A DNA stretch of 64,000 bases. Source: Solimonas soli DSM 21787 (lineage in GTDB: Bacteria > Pseudomonadota > Gammaproteobacteria > Nevskiales > Nevskiaceae). Location: assembly GCF_000474945.1 (NCBI RefSeq), contig NZ_AXDW01000011.1:62001-126000 (forward strand). Reading direction: 5' to 3'. The notes under the pieces were generated by a model. It had not been told where the DNA came from, did not search any database, and worked only from the letters and a program-made list of their open reading frames with translations. Shown here one piece after another: positions 25,671 through 34,375 of this stretch (position 1 is the first letter of the stretch; each line of letters begins with the position of its first letter). Position numbers and translations under genes: made by a program.

Positions 25671-28220
25671 TTATAGCGGCTTTTCCTCGCCTGTCCCGGC
25701 GCGCGTCGCGGGCGGCTCGGCGCCCTGCGCGACGGCCTCGATCGCCGCGGCTTTTTCGGCGCGGCGGCGCCGCGCGAGCAGCTGCAGCAGCATCTGCCGC
25801 GCGTCGTCGGACAGCAGCTCGAGCGAGCGTTCGGCGATGCGGTCGATGCGCGCGTCGACGAGCAGGGTCTTGTCGGCGGCGACGCTGACCAGGCCGATCT
25901 CGATCAGCGTGTTGAGGTAGCCCTTGAACAGCGCCTTGTCGAAGAACTCCGGCGCGTCGCGGCCGGTGAGGATGGCCATGCGCTCGGCGAGCAGGCGGCA
26001 GTCCTCCTCGAAGCGCTCGCGCTTGAGCGGCGTCGGCGAGCGGCGTTCGTCGGCCAGCAGCAGCGCCGTCATGCAATAGCGTTCGTGCGTCTCGCCGAGC
26101 ACGCGGCCGAGCATGGCGAGCGTCGAGTAGGCCGGCTGGTTGGCGTCCGGCCGGCGCAGGCGGTCGTTCTCGCGGCTCAGCAGGCCGAGCCCGAGCATCA
26201 CGTTGATCCAGGACTTGGCGATGCCCTCGACCTCGCCGGCGTCCCAGCGCAGGAAGAACTCGTTGCGCAGGAAGGGGTACAGCGCGCGCACGCCCATCAC
26301 CACCGCTTCGTCGGACAGCAGCAGGCGGGTGCGGAACAGGTTGGCGATCAGCGAGGGGATCGCGAACAGATGCTGGATGTTGTTGCGGTTGTAGGTCAGC
26401 GCCACGGCGTCGCGCGCGGTGACGCCGTGCAGCTCGCCCCAGGGGTGCGGCACGCGGGCGATCTGGCCGATCGGTCCGCTCCAGTCGACCACCGCCTTCG
26501 GCGAGTTCTCCGGGATGTAGAGATGCTCGCCGTAGGGCTGGCCCTTGAGCAGCCAGATCAGATAGCCGATCTGCTCGATGAATTCCTCGTGCGCGACGAC
26601 GCGCTGCGGCGAGGCGAGCAGGGCGATCGCCGCCAGGCTCGCCGGATTGGCGACGGCCGCGGCATTGATGCGGCGGCTGTTCTCGGTCGCCAGTTCCGCC
26701 ACGAATTCCTTGAAGTTGCCCGGCAGCGCCTCGTCGCTCGCCGCCATCGCCTCGCGCCAGCCCGGCATGCGCTGCGTCGCGTAGTCCTGCAGGATGATCG
26801 GCTCGCCGAAGTTGATGTAGGCCTTGCCATAGGACTTGCCGAGGATCTTGCCGGCCTTGAGCAAGCCTTCCGCCGATTCCTTGGCCTTGGCGCCGCCGCG
26901 CAGCTCCTTGGTGTAGCTGCCGACTTCCCAGACGCGGTCATAGCCGATGTACACCGGCACCATCGCCACGCGCCGCGTGTCCTGGCGCAAGCCGGCCTCG
27001 ACGACCATCGACAGCAGGCCGGTCTTCGGCGCCAGCAGGCGGCCGGTGCGGCTGCGCCCCCCTTCCGGGAAGAACTCGATCGCGTAGCCGCGCTTGATCA
27101 GCGAATCGACGTAGGCGCGGAACACGGCGGTGTAGATCGCGTCGCCCGAGAAGCTGCGACGCAGGTAGAAGGCGCCGCAGCGGCGCAGCAGGCCGCCGAC
27201 CGGCCAGAAGTTGAGATTGACGCCGGCGGCGATGTGCGGCGGCACCACGCCGGCGCGGTACAGCGAGTACGACACCAGCAGGTAGTCGGCGTGCGAGCGG
27301 TGCGAGGGCATGTAGACCAGCTCGTACTGCTGCGCCAGCTCGCGCATGCGCTCGAGGCCCTGCACGTCGATGCCGGCGAACACGCGCTTGAAGACCACGT
27401 AGGTGAGGAAGCGCTCGAGGAAGTTGATGCTCGAACTCGAATAGTCGGCGGCGATTTCCTCGGCGCACTTGCGCGCGTAGGCGCGCGCCTTGTCGAGGGT
27501 CATGCCGTTGCGGCCGGCGGCATGCTCGATGGCGCGCTGCACCTCGGCCGAGCCGAGCAGGCCATCGACCACGACGCCGCGGCGCAGCAGGTTCGGACCC
27601 AGCGCCGCCGTGCGGGCGCGCAGGAAGTGGAAGTGCAGGACGCGCGTCAGCTTGCGGATCGAGGTCGAGGCGTCGGGACCGCGGTCCACGTATTCGCGGA
27701 ACGAGAACGGCAGGCCGAAATGGGCGAGCACGTTGCGTCCGTTGAACAGCATGATGAAGAACTTGCGCACGCGGCCGGCCTGCACGCTGTCGGCGAACAG
27801 CAGCTTCCACAGGCTGGTTTCCTTGCCGGGATCGCGGCCCCAGAAGATCGACACCGGCACCAGCTGCGCCTCGAAGCTCCGCGTGGCGATGCCGGTTTCG
27901 ATCAGGCGCGACAGCTCGGTCGGGTGCAGGCGCGTCTCGAGCAGCGCGTCCATGTAGACGACGGCGGCGCGCTCGACGGTCGGGAAATTGGAGCCGGTGC
28001 GGTTCGGGCGCGGCAGCTCGTGCTCGCGGCAGATGCGTTCGAGCACGAAGGCGTCGACCCAGGAGCGCTGCGCGAGGATGTAGACGACCGGCTTGTTGGG
28101 GTCGATCTTGAGGCCGTCGCGCAGCGGCAGCGGCGCCGTCTTGTAGCGGACCACGCCGTAGAACGGGCGGAACATCCACCACACGAGGCTGTACAGAATG
28201 CGGTTCAGCAGAGCGCGCAT
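25671..28220 (-). CDS. plsB: Glycerol-3-phosphate 1-O-acyltransferase PlsB
   Basis: The membrane enzyme making the first acylation in phospholipid synthesis, 849 residues. Acyltransferase block I is MPSHRSHADYLLVSYSLY with the HxxxxD catalytic pair; block III is EFFPEGGRSRTGRLLAPKTGLLSM; between them VPPHIAAGVNLNFWPVGGLLR. The leader MRALLNRILYSLVWWMFRPFYG is a membrane anchor. ATG 28220 chosen; the open frame continues upstream without family similarity. Length fits gammaproteobacterial PlsB. Divergent from the DUF4112 gene. Confidence 0.95.
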   Translation of the reverse strand: MRALLNRILYSLVWWMFRPFYGVVRYKTAPLPLRDGLKIDPNKPVVYILAQRSWVDAFVLERICREHELPRPNRTGSNFPTVERAAVVYMDALLETRLHPTELSRLIETGIATRSFEAQLVPVSIFWGRDPGKETSLWKLLFADSVQAGRVRKFFIMLFNGRNVLAHFGLPFSFREYVDRGPDASTSIRKLTRVLHFHFLRARTAALGPNLLRRGVVVDGLLGSAEVQRAIEHAAGRNGMTLDKARAYARKCAEEIAADYSSSSINFLERFLTYVVFKRVFAGIDVQGLERMRELAQQYELVYMPSHRSHADYLLVSYSLYRAGVVPPHIAAGVNLNFWPVGGLLRRCGAFYLRRSFSGDAIYTAVFRAYVDSLIKRGYAIEFFPEGGRSRTGRLLAPKTGLLSMVVEAGLRQDTRRVAMVPVYIGYDRVWEVGSYTKELRGGAKAKESAEGLLKAGKILGKSYGKAYINFGEPIILQDYATQRMPGWREAMAASDEALPGNFKEFVAELATENSRRINAAAVANPASLAAIALLASPQRVVAHEEFIEQIGYLIWLLKGQPYGEHLYIPENSPKAVVDWSGPIGQIARVPHPWGELHGVTARDAVALTYNRNNIQHLFAIPSLIANLFRTRLLLSDEAVVMGVRALYPFLRNEFFLRWDAGEVEGIAKSWINVMLGLGLLSRENDRLRRPDANQPAYSTLAMLGRVLGETHERYCMTALLLADERRSPTPLKRERFEEDCRLLAERMAILTGRDAPEFFDKALFKGYLNTLIEIGLVSVAADKTLLVDARIDRIAERSLELLSDDARQMLLQLLARRRRAEKAAAIEAVAQGAEPPATRAGTGEEKPL

Positions 28221-28338
28221 GCGACTCCCAACGACCTGATAATGGCTTGCGGGTGCGCGACGCTGCGCTTTCCGCCCCAAAGGCGTGCGACGCGTGGGCG
28301 GTCCCCGCCATGAACGCAAAAAGTTTACCGGAAGCCAG

Positions 28339-28863
28339 ATGACAGTCCGCAAACCGCCGGGTGCCGCCCTGCACGAGGATGGGACGCAGAGGATAGAGCG
28401 GAACGGGGCCGGCCTGCAGGCCACGCGCAGCCGCCTGCGTCGTGTCGCGCGCCTGCTCGACAGCGGCTTGGCGGTGCCGGGCACCTCCTGGCGCATCGGC
28501 CTGGAAGCGCTGATCGGCCTCATTCCCGGCATCGGCGATCTCGCCGGCGCGCTGCTCGGCGCCTATTTCGTGGTCGAGGCGCTGCAGCTGCGCGCGCCGC
28601 GCGGCGTCATCGGCCGCATGCTCGGCAACATCGTCCTCGATCTGCTGCTCGGCGTGCTGCCGGTGGTCGGCGATGTCGCCGACTTCGCCTTCAAGTCCAA
28701 CGAGCGCAACCTGCGCCTGCTCGACCGCCATCTCGACGATCGTCTCGGCGTCGCGCCGCCGCCGCGCCGCCGGCGTTACGGACCGGCCCTGGCGGCCGCG
28801 CTGCTGGCCCTGTTGTTGCTGGCCGGACTGTGGTGGCTGCTGCGGTCGTCCGCGCACACCTAG
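28339..28863 (+). CDS. DUF4112-family membrane protein
   Basis: A 174-residue protein with the DUF4112 core: RLLDSGLAVPGTSWRIGLEALIGLIPGIGDLAGALLGAYFV, then GVIGRMLGNIVLDLLLGVLPVVGDVADFAFKSNERNLRLL. The paired IPGIGD and LPVVGD segments are the family hallmark. A C-terminal membrane helix (ALAAALLALLLLAGLWWLL) ends the protein. Function of the family is unknown. Start ATG 28339 taken; the frame opens at 28285. Divergent from plsB with a 118-bp shared regulatory gap. Confidence 0.85.
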   Translation: MTVRKPPGAALHEDGTQRIERNGAGLQATRSRLRRVARLLDSGLAVPGTSWRIGLEALIGLIPGIGDLAGALLGAYFVVEALQLRAPRGVIGRMLGNIVLDLLLGVLPVVGDVADFAFKSNERNLRLLDRHLDDRLGVAPPPRRRRYGPALAAALLALLLLAGLWWLLRSSAHT

Positions 28864-28972
28864 TGGATTTACCGGATGACCCTTCGGCAGGCGGCAGGCA
28901 TAGTGCCGGCAGCTGTGTCATTCGCGCGCCGCGGGCGTTCCGCTCCGGCGCGTATTTCTTGGGTGCGGGGAT

Positions 28973-30490
28973 ATGACCGAAAAGACCTGGGCCGGCCATC
29001 CGCGAGGACTGGCGACGCTGTTCTTCACCGAGATGTGGGAGCGCTTCACCTATTACGGGATGCGCGCGATCCTCGTCTTCTTCCTCGCCGCGGCGGCCAC
29101 CGAGGTCAACCCGGGCCTCGGCCTGACGCGCGAGGAGGCCGGTGCGATCTACGGCCTCTACACCGGCGCCGTCTATCTGTTCTCGCTGCCCGGCGGCTGG
29201 ATCGCCGACCGCCTGATCGGCAGCCGCCGTGCGGTGTTCTGGGGCGGCATCTTCATTTCCGCCGGCAACTTCACGCTGGCGATTCCCGGACCGGCCGGCC
29301 TGTTCTTCCTCGGCCTCGCCATCATCGTCATCGGCGTCGGCCTGTTGAAGCCGAACGTCTCGGCGCTGGTCGGCACGCTCTACGACGGCAACAACGACGC
29401 GCGTCGCGACGCCGGCTTCTCGATCTTCTACATGGGCATCAACCTCGGCGCGGCGATCGCGCCGTTCGTGGTCGGCACGGTCGGCGAGAACTGGTCCTGG
29501 CGCCTCGGCTTCGGCACCGCCGGCCTGTTCATGCTCGGTGGCGTCATCCAGTTCAAGCTCACCGAACGTCATCTCGGCAGCGGCGGACTCGCGCCGGCGA
29601 CGACGCCGGCGCAGCAGCGCAGCGGCTGGCGCACGCTCGGCATCGCCGTGGCGGTGCTGGCCGCGATCGCGGCGCTGCTCGCCAGCGGCCTCGTGCCGGT
29701 GCGGCCGAGCGATCTGGCCAAGATGGCCGGCGTGGTGATGGCGGCGGTCGGCATCGGCTTCTTCGGCTACATGCTGCTGTTCGCCGACCTGACGCGCGCC
29801 GAGCGCGGCCGCGTCGCCGTGATCGGCATCCTCTTTCTCAGCTCGGCGACATTCTGGGCCGGCTTCGAGCAGGCCGCGACCTCGCTGAACCTGTTCGCGC
29901 AGGACTACACCAACCGCGCGTTCCTCGGCGCGTGGTTCCCGAATGGCGAGCATCCGGCGTCCTGGTATCAGGCGGCCAATCCGGTCTACATCATCCTGTT
30001 CGCGCCGTTCTTCGCGGCGCTGTGGGTCTGGCTCGGCAAGCGCAATCTCGATCCCGCGGCGCCGGCCAAGTTCGGTCTCGGCCTCGTGCAGATGGGCCTC
30101 GGCTTCGTCGTCGTCATGTTCGCCGCCAAGCTGTGCATGGGCAGCGGCGCCAAGGTCGCGCCGGGCTGGCTGCTGCTGACCTATCTGCTGCACACGACCG
30201 GCGAGCTGTGCCTGGCGCCGGTCGGCATGTCAAACGTCACGCGCCTGGCGCCGCCGCGCTATGTCGGCCAGCTGATGGGCACCTGGTTCCTCGGCCTGGC
30301 GGTCGGCAATCTCGCCGCCGGCCTGATCGGCGGCCACGTCGGCGGCAGCGACATCCGCGACATGCCCGGCCAGTTCTGGAACGTTGCGCTGCTCGGCCTC
30401 GGCGCCGGCGTGCTGATGCTGGTGCTCGCCCGGCCGATCCACAAGCTGACCCGGCTGCGCGACGCGGCCGCTCCGGAGGAAGGACTCTGA
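28973..30490 (+). CDS. POT-family proton-coupled oligopeptide transporter
   Basis: An inner-membrane importer of di- and tripeptides, 505 residues and about 14 membrane helices. Family motifs: FFTEMWERFTYYGMRAILVFFL (the ExxERFxYY signature), GGWIADRLIGSRRAVFWGG, GLLKPNVSALVGTLYDGNNDARRDAGFSIFYMGINLGA. The later LSSATFWAGFEQAATSLNLFAQDYTNR and GELCLAPVGMSNVTRLAP are typical too. Two bases after its stop comes an M2 dipeptidyl carboxypeptidase gene; peptides trimmed in the periplasm would be its substrates. Confidence 0.93.
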   Translation: MTEKTWAGHPRGLATLFFTEMWERFTYYGMRAILVFFLAAAATEVNPGLGLTREEAGAIYGLYTGAVYLFSLPGGWIADRLIGSRRAVFWGGIFISAGNFTLAIPGPAGLFFLGLAIIVIGVGLLKPNVSALVGTLYDGNNDARRDAGFSIFYMGINLGAAIAPFVVGTVGENWSWRLGFGTAGLFMLGGVIQFKLTERHLGSGGLAPATTPAQQRSGWRTLGIAVAVLAAIAALLASGLVPVRPSDLAKMAGVVMAAVGIGFFGYMLLFADLTRAERGRVAVIGILFLSSATFWAGFEQAATSLNLFAQDYTNRAFLGAWFPNGEHPASWYQAANPVYIILFAPFFAALWVWLGKRNLDPAAPAKFGLGLVQMGLGFVVVMFAAKLCMGSGAKVAPGWLLLTYLLHTTGELCLAPVGMSNVTRLAPPRYVGQLMGTWFLGLAVGNLAAGLIGGHVGGSDIRDMPGQFWNVALLGLGAGVLMLVLARPIHKLTRLRDAAAPEEGL

Positions 30491-30492
30491 AC

Positions 30493-32439
30493 ATGCGCAA
30501 ACTGCTGATCCCGCTCGCGGTCGCCGTGCTGCTCGCCGGCTGCGGCAAGAAGGACGCAAGCCCGGCGCCGAAGGACGGCGGCGCGACGCCGGCGCAGGCC
30601 GACGCGTTCATGGCCGGCGTCAACGACGATTACCGCCGCCTGCTGCCGTACCTGAACAGCGCGCAGTGGACGCAGCAGACCTTCATCAACGACGACACGC
30701 AGATGCTGTCGTCGCAGGCCAACGACGAGTGGCTCGCCTATCTCACCGGCAAGCTCGACGAGTCCAAGCGCTTCAACGGCCTCGAGCTGGGCAAGGACAC
30801 CGCGCGCGGCCTGCTGCTGCTCAAGCTGTCGACGTCCAATCCGGCGCCGAACGACGTCGCCAAGCGCGCCGAGCTGACCCGTGTGCTGGCGCGCATGGAC
30901 GCCAATTACGGCGCCGGCAAGTGGTGCCCGACGCCGGGCGGCGAGTGCCTGAACCTGAACCAGATCGAAAAGATCATCGACGATCCCGAGCGGTCGCCGC
31001 AGGAACGCGCCGCCGCCTGGGCCGGCTGGCATGCGACGGCGAGGCCGATCAGGCAGGACTACGCGAAGTTCGTCGAGCTGTCCAACGAAGGCGCCCGCGA
31101 GCTGGGCTTCGCCGATCTCGGCGAGATGTGGCGTGCCGGCTACGACATGAGTCCGGCCGAGTTCGAGCGGACGGTCGAGAAGCTGTGGTCGCAGCTGCAG
31201 CCGCTGTACGACGCCCTGCACTGCGACGTGCGCGCCAGGCTCAACGAGAAGTACGGCGACGCGGTGGTGCCGAAGGACGGCCTGATTCCGGCGCACCTGC
31301 TCGGCAACATGTGGGCGCAGCAGTGGAGCAACATCTATCCGCTGGTGGAGCCCTACAAGGGGGTCGGCTCGCTCGACGTCAGCGCCGCCCTGAAGGCGCG
31401 CCGCGACGCCGATTACCGCAAGCTGCTCGGCGAGTTCAAAGGCAAGCCGACCGCGCTGGACCTCGCCGACCTCGAACACAAGGCCGACGCGCAGTTCGCC
31501 GTCGACACGACCAGGATCGCCGAGGACTTCTACACCTCGATCGGCTTCCCGCCGCTGCCGGCCTCGTTCTACGAGAAGTCGATGCTGCTGCGCCCGCGCG
31601 ACCGCGACGTGGTCTGCCACGCCAGCGCCTGGGACATGAACATGCAGGGCGACGTGCGCATCAAGATGTGCATCGAGCCGAAGGAAGACGACCTCATCAC
31701 CATCCATCACGAGATGGGGCACATCTACTACGACCTCATGTACAACCCGCTCGCGCCGATTTTCCAGAACGCCGCGCACGACGGTTTCCACGAGGCGATC
31801 GGCGACACCATCACCCTGTCGCTGACGCCGGCGCATCTGGCGAAGATCGGCCTGGTGCCGGCGCAGGCCGCCGGCGCGAAGGCGGGCGACGAGCGCGCGC
31901 TGATCAACGCGCAGATGAAGCTGGCGCTCGACAAGATCACCTTCCTGCCCTGGGGCAAGCTGGTCGACCAGTGGCGCTGGAAGGTGTTCGCCGGCGACAT
32001 CACGCCGGAGCACTACAACGAGGGCTGGTGGAAACTGCGCGCCGCCTACCAGGGCGTCAGCCCGCCGCTGGCGCGCAGCGAGGACGACTTCGACCCGGGC
32101 GCCAAGTACCACATTCCCGGCAACACGCCGTACACGCGCTACTTCCTCGCCTTCGTCCTGCAGTTCCAGTTCCAGAAGGCGCTGTGCGACGCCGCCGGCT
32201 TCACCGGCCCGCTCTATGCATGCGACATCTACGGCAACAAGGCGGCCGGCCAGAAGTACATGGAAATGCTCAAGGCCGGCGCCTCGCAGCCCTGGCAGGA
32301 CACGCTGGAGAAGCTGACCGGCAAGCGCGAGATGGACGCCGCGGCGATCATCGAATACTTCCAGCCGCTGATGGGCTATCTCAAGCAGCACAACGAGGGA
32401 CTCGCCTGCGGCTGGCAGGGCGAAGCCGGCAAGAGCTGA
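30493..32439 (+). CDS. M2-family peptidyl-dipeptidase (ACE-like) lipoprotein
   Basis: A zinc metallopeptidase of 648 residues that removes C-terminal dipeptides, the bacterial form of angiotensin-converting enzyme. The lipobox LLAGC gives Cys17 as lipid anchor, so it acts in the periplasm. The zinc site is TIHHEMGHIYYDLMY (HExxH near residue 405) with the third ligand in GFHEAIGDTITLS near 433. The chloride/peptide-site region KYHIPGNTPYTRYFLAFVLQFQFQKALC is kept. It starts two bases after the POT transporter stop; the pair forms a dipeptide release-and-uptake operon. Confidence 0.93.
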   Translation: MRKLLIPLAVAVLLAGCGKKDASPAPKDGGATPAQADAFMAGVNDDYRRLLPYLNSAQWTQQTFINDDTQMLSSQANDEWLAYLTGKLDESKRFNGLELGKDTARGLLLLKLSTSNPAPNDVAKRAELTRVLARMDANYGAGKWCPTPGGECLNLNQIEKIIDDPERSPQERAAAWAGWHATARPIRQDYAKFVELSNEGARELGFADLGEMWRAGYDMSPAEFERTVEKLWSQLQPLYDALHCDVRARLNEKYGDAVVPKDGLIPAHLLGNMWAQQWSNIYPLVEPYKGVGSLDVSAALKARRDADYRKLLGEFKGKPTALDLADLEHKADAQFAVDTTRIAEDFYTSIGFPPLPASFYEKSMLLRPRDRDVVCHASAWDMNMQGDVRIKMCIEPKEDDLITIHHEMGHIYYDLMYNPLAPIFQNAAHDGFHEAIGDTITLSLTPAHLAKIGLVPAQAAGAKAGDERALINAQMKLALDKITFLPWGKLVDQWRWKVFAGDITPEHYNEGWWKLRAAYQGVSPPLARSEDDFDPGAKYHIPGNTPYTRYFLAFVLQFQFQKALCDAAGFTGPLYACDIYGNKAAGQKYMEMLKAGASQPWQDTLEKLTGKREMDAAAIIEYFQPLMGYLKQHNEGLACGWQGEAGKS

Positions 32440-32457
32440 ATCTCTCGCGGGTCGGCG

Positions 32458-32484
32458 AAAGGCGGCCATTCGGCCGCCTTTTTT
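32458..32484 (+). terminator. Rho-independent terminator after the M2 peptidase gene
   Basis: AAGGCGGCC and GGCCGCCTT with loop attc, followed by TTTT. It separates the peptide operon from the patatin gene 35 bp later. Confidence 0.9.
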
Positions 32485-32519
32485 CGTTGCGCCGGGCGGG
32501 GACGCTAGACTGCGCGCCC

Positions 32520-34286
32520 ATGGAAGCCCGCGACATCCTGCGCCAGTCGCCCCTGTTCGCCGACATCGCCGAGGCGGCGATCGAGGCGCTGGCCGCGCAC
32601 GCACGCCTGATCGACGTGCGCAGCGGCGCCCAGGTCGTGGCGCGCGGTTCGATGCCGGACCATGTCTACATCGTCGCCACCGGCCGCCTGCGCGCGATGC
32701 TCGCCGACGGCCGCATCGCCGGCACCATTCCGCGCCTGTGGCCGAGCGGCGAGATCAGCGCGGTGCTCGGCGAGCCGCACACCGCCGATGTCTACGCGAT
32801 CCGCGACAGCGTGCTGGTCGAACTGCCGACCGCGGCGCTGCTGCACACCATGGGCCAGTTCCCGGAAAGCATGCTGCGCCTGACGCGCCTCATCGTGCAG
32901 CGCCTGCGCCAGAACGCCGGCCGGCAGGCGCTCGCCGCCGTGCGGCAGCGCGGCACCATCGCCGTGGTGCCGGCGACGCCGGACATGCCGGCGCGGCAGA
33001 TTGCCGAGCGTCTGTGCCGCCATCTCGGCGCCGGTGCCCGCCTGGTCTGTGCCGCCACCGTCGACGCCGAGCTCGACGGTGCCTGCAGCGCGCTGCGCGA
33101 GCACGACGACGCCGAGGCCGAGCGGCGCCTGACCGAATATCTCAACGCGCTCGAAGTCCAGGACACGCAGATCGTCTATCTCGCCGAACGCGCCGATGCC
33201 TGGGCGCGGCGCTGCATCGCGCAGGCCGATCGCGTGCTGGTCGTCAGCGAGGCCGGCCGCGTGCTAGCCGACGAAGCCATGCTCGACCTGCTGCGCGACA
33301 GCCAGTCGCGCGCGCCGGTGGATCTCCTGATGATCCGGCCCGACGGCGCGCCGGCGCCGACCGTGCTCGACTGGCGCTCGCGCTGTGGCGCCGGCGCGCA
33401 CTACTACCTGCGCCTCGACCGCGAGACCGATTTCGCGCGGCTCGCGCGCCAGCTCTCGGGCCGCGGCGTCGGCCTCGTGCTCGGCGGCGGCGGCGCGCGC
33501 GGCTTCGCGCATCTGGGCCTGTTCCGCGCGCTGCAGGAGCTCGGCATTCCGGTCGACGTCACCGGCGGTTCGAGCATGGGCGCCTTCCTCGCCGGCCTGC
33601 TCGCCTGCGGCCGCAGCGTCGACGACATCCGCATGATCGCGCGCGACACCTTCGTCACGCACAACTATCTCAACGACTACGTGCTGCCGACCATCTCGCT
33701 GATCCGCGGCCGCAAGTTCGCGCGGCACCTGCACGAGATCTTCGGCGAGCAGATGATCGAGGAGCTGCGCCTGCCGTACTTCTGCGTGGCGACCAATCTC
33801 ACGCGCGGCGCGGCGGCGGTGCGCGACCGCGGCCCGTTGTATCTGTGGATCGCGACCAGCATGGCGGTGCCCGGCGTGGCGCCGCCGGTCGCCTACAACG
33901 GCGAGCTGTATGCCGACGGCGCCGTGATCAACAGCCTGCCGACCGATGTCATGCGCGGCCTCGAGCGCGGTCCGGTGATCGCCTCCGACGTCAGCACCGA
34001 AGGCGGCATCGCCGCGCAGGGCGTCGCCGGGCCGGATCCCGAGGCGGTGTTCCGCCTGCGCGGCGAGGAAGCGCCGCGCCTGCTGTCGATCCTGTTCCGC
34101 ACGGCGACCCTGACCAGCGAGAGCGGCGTCGCGCAGCGCGCGGCGTCCGCCGACGTCTATCTGCGCATGCCGGTCACGCGCATCGGCATGTTCGACTGGA
34201 AGCGCATGGACGAGATCGTCGAGCGCGGCTACCAGCACGCCATGCAGCAGCTGCAGGGCCAGCGCGAGAAGCTGTTCGCCATCTGA
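32520..34286 (+). CDS. Patatin-like phospholipase with N-terminal cNMP-binding-type domain (NTE family)
   Basis: A 588-residue serine lipid hydrolase related to neuropathy target esterase/RssA. Residues about 1-130 form a cNMP-type beta-roll (LFADIAEAAIEALAAHARL ... PDHVYIVATGRLRAML ... SGEISAVLGEPHTADVYAI). The normally conserved Arg of the phosphate cassette (PRxA) is His, so nucleotide binding is doubtful. A middle region of unknown role (about 140-310) follows. The patatin domain has the oxyanion loop GLVLGGGGARGFAHLG, the nucleophile elbow GGSSMG and the catalytic Asp in ADGAVIN. ATG 32520 taken; it has a weak ribosome site. Confidence 0.9.
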   Translation: MEARDILRQSPLFADIAEAAIEALAAHARLIDVRSGAQVVARGSMPDHVYIVATGRLRAMLADGRIAGTIPRLWPSGEISAVLGEPHTADVYAIRDSVLVELPTAALLHTMGQFPESMLRLTRLIVQRLRQNAGRQALAAVRQRGTIAVVPATPDMPARQIAERLCRHLGAGARLVCAATVDAELDGACSALREHDDAEAERRLTEYLNALEVQDTQIVYLAERADAWARRCIAQADRVLVVSEAGRVLADEAMLDLLRDSQSRAPVDLLMIRPDGAPAPTVLDWRSRCGAGAHYYLRLDRETDFARLARQLSGRGVGLVLGGGGARGFAHLGLFRALQELGIPVDVTGGSSMGAFLAGLLACGRSVDDIRMIARDTFVTHNYLNDYVLPTISLIRGRKFARHLHEIFGEQMIEELRLPYFCVATNLTRGAAAVRDRGPLYLWIATSMAVPGVAPPVAYNGELYADGAVINSLPTDVMRGLERGPVIASDVSTEGGIAAQGVAGPDPEAVFRLRGEEAPRLLSILFRTATLTSESGVAQRAASADVYLRMPVTRIGMFDWKRMDEIVERGYQHAMQQLQGQREKLFAI

Positions 34287-34294
34287 GGCGCACG

Positions 34295-34324
34295 AAAAAG
34301 CCCCGACGCTCGCGCGCCGGGGCT
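34295..34324 (-). terminator. Terminator for the OmpA-family gene
   Basis: On the minus strand AGCCCCG pairs with CGGGGCT and is followed by a run of five T. It lies about 50 bp beyond the stop of the minus-strand gene; on the plus strand no T-run follows. Confidence 0.75.
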
Positions 34325-34375
34325 CGATGCCGCGGGCCGTGCCGTGCCGGCGGCGCGGCCTTCAGGCCGACGGCT

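Noticed and set aside
32520-34286. Patatin gene as a phage or secretion effector
   Set aside because: No mobile-element or secretion-system genes nearby; the cNMP-patatin architecture is a normal chromosomal NTE-type enzyme.
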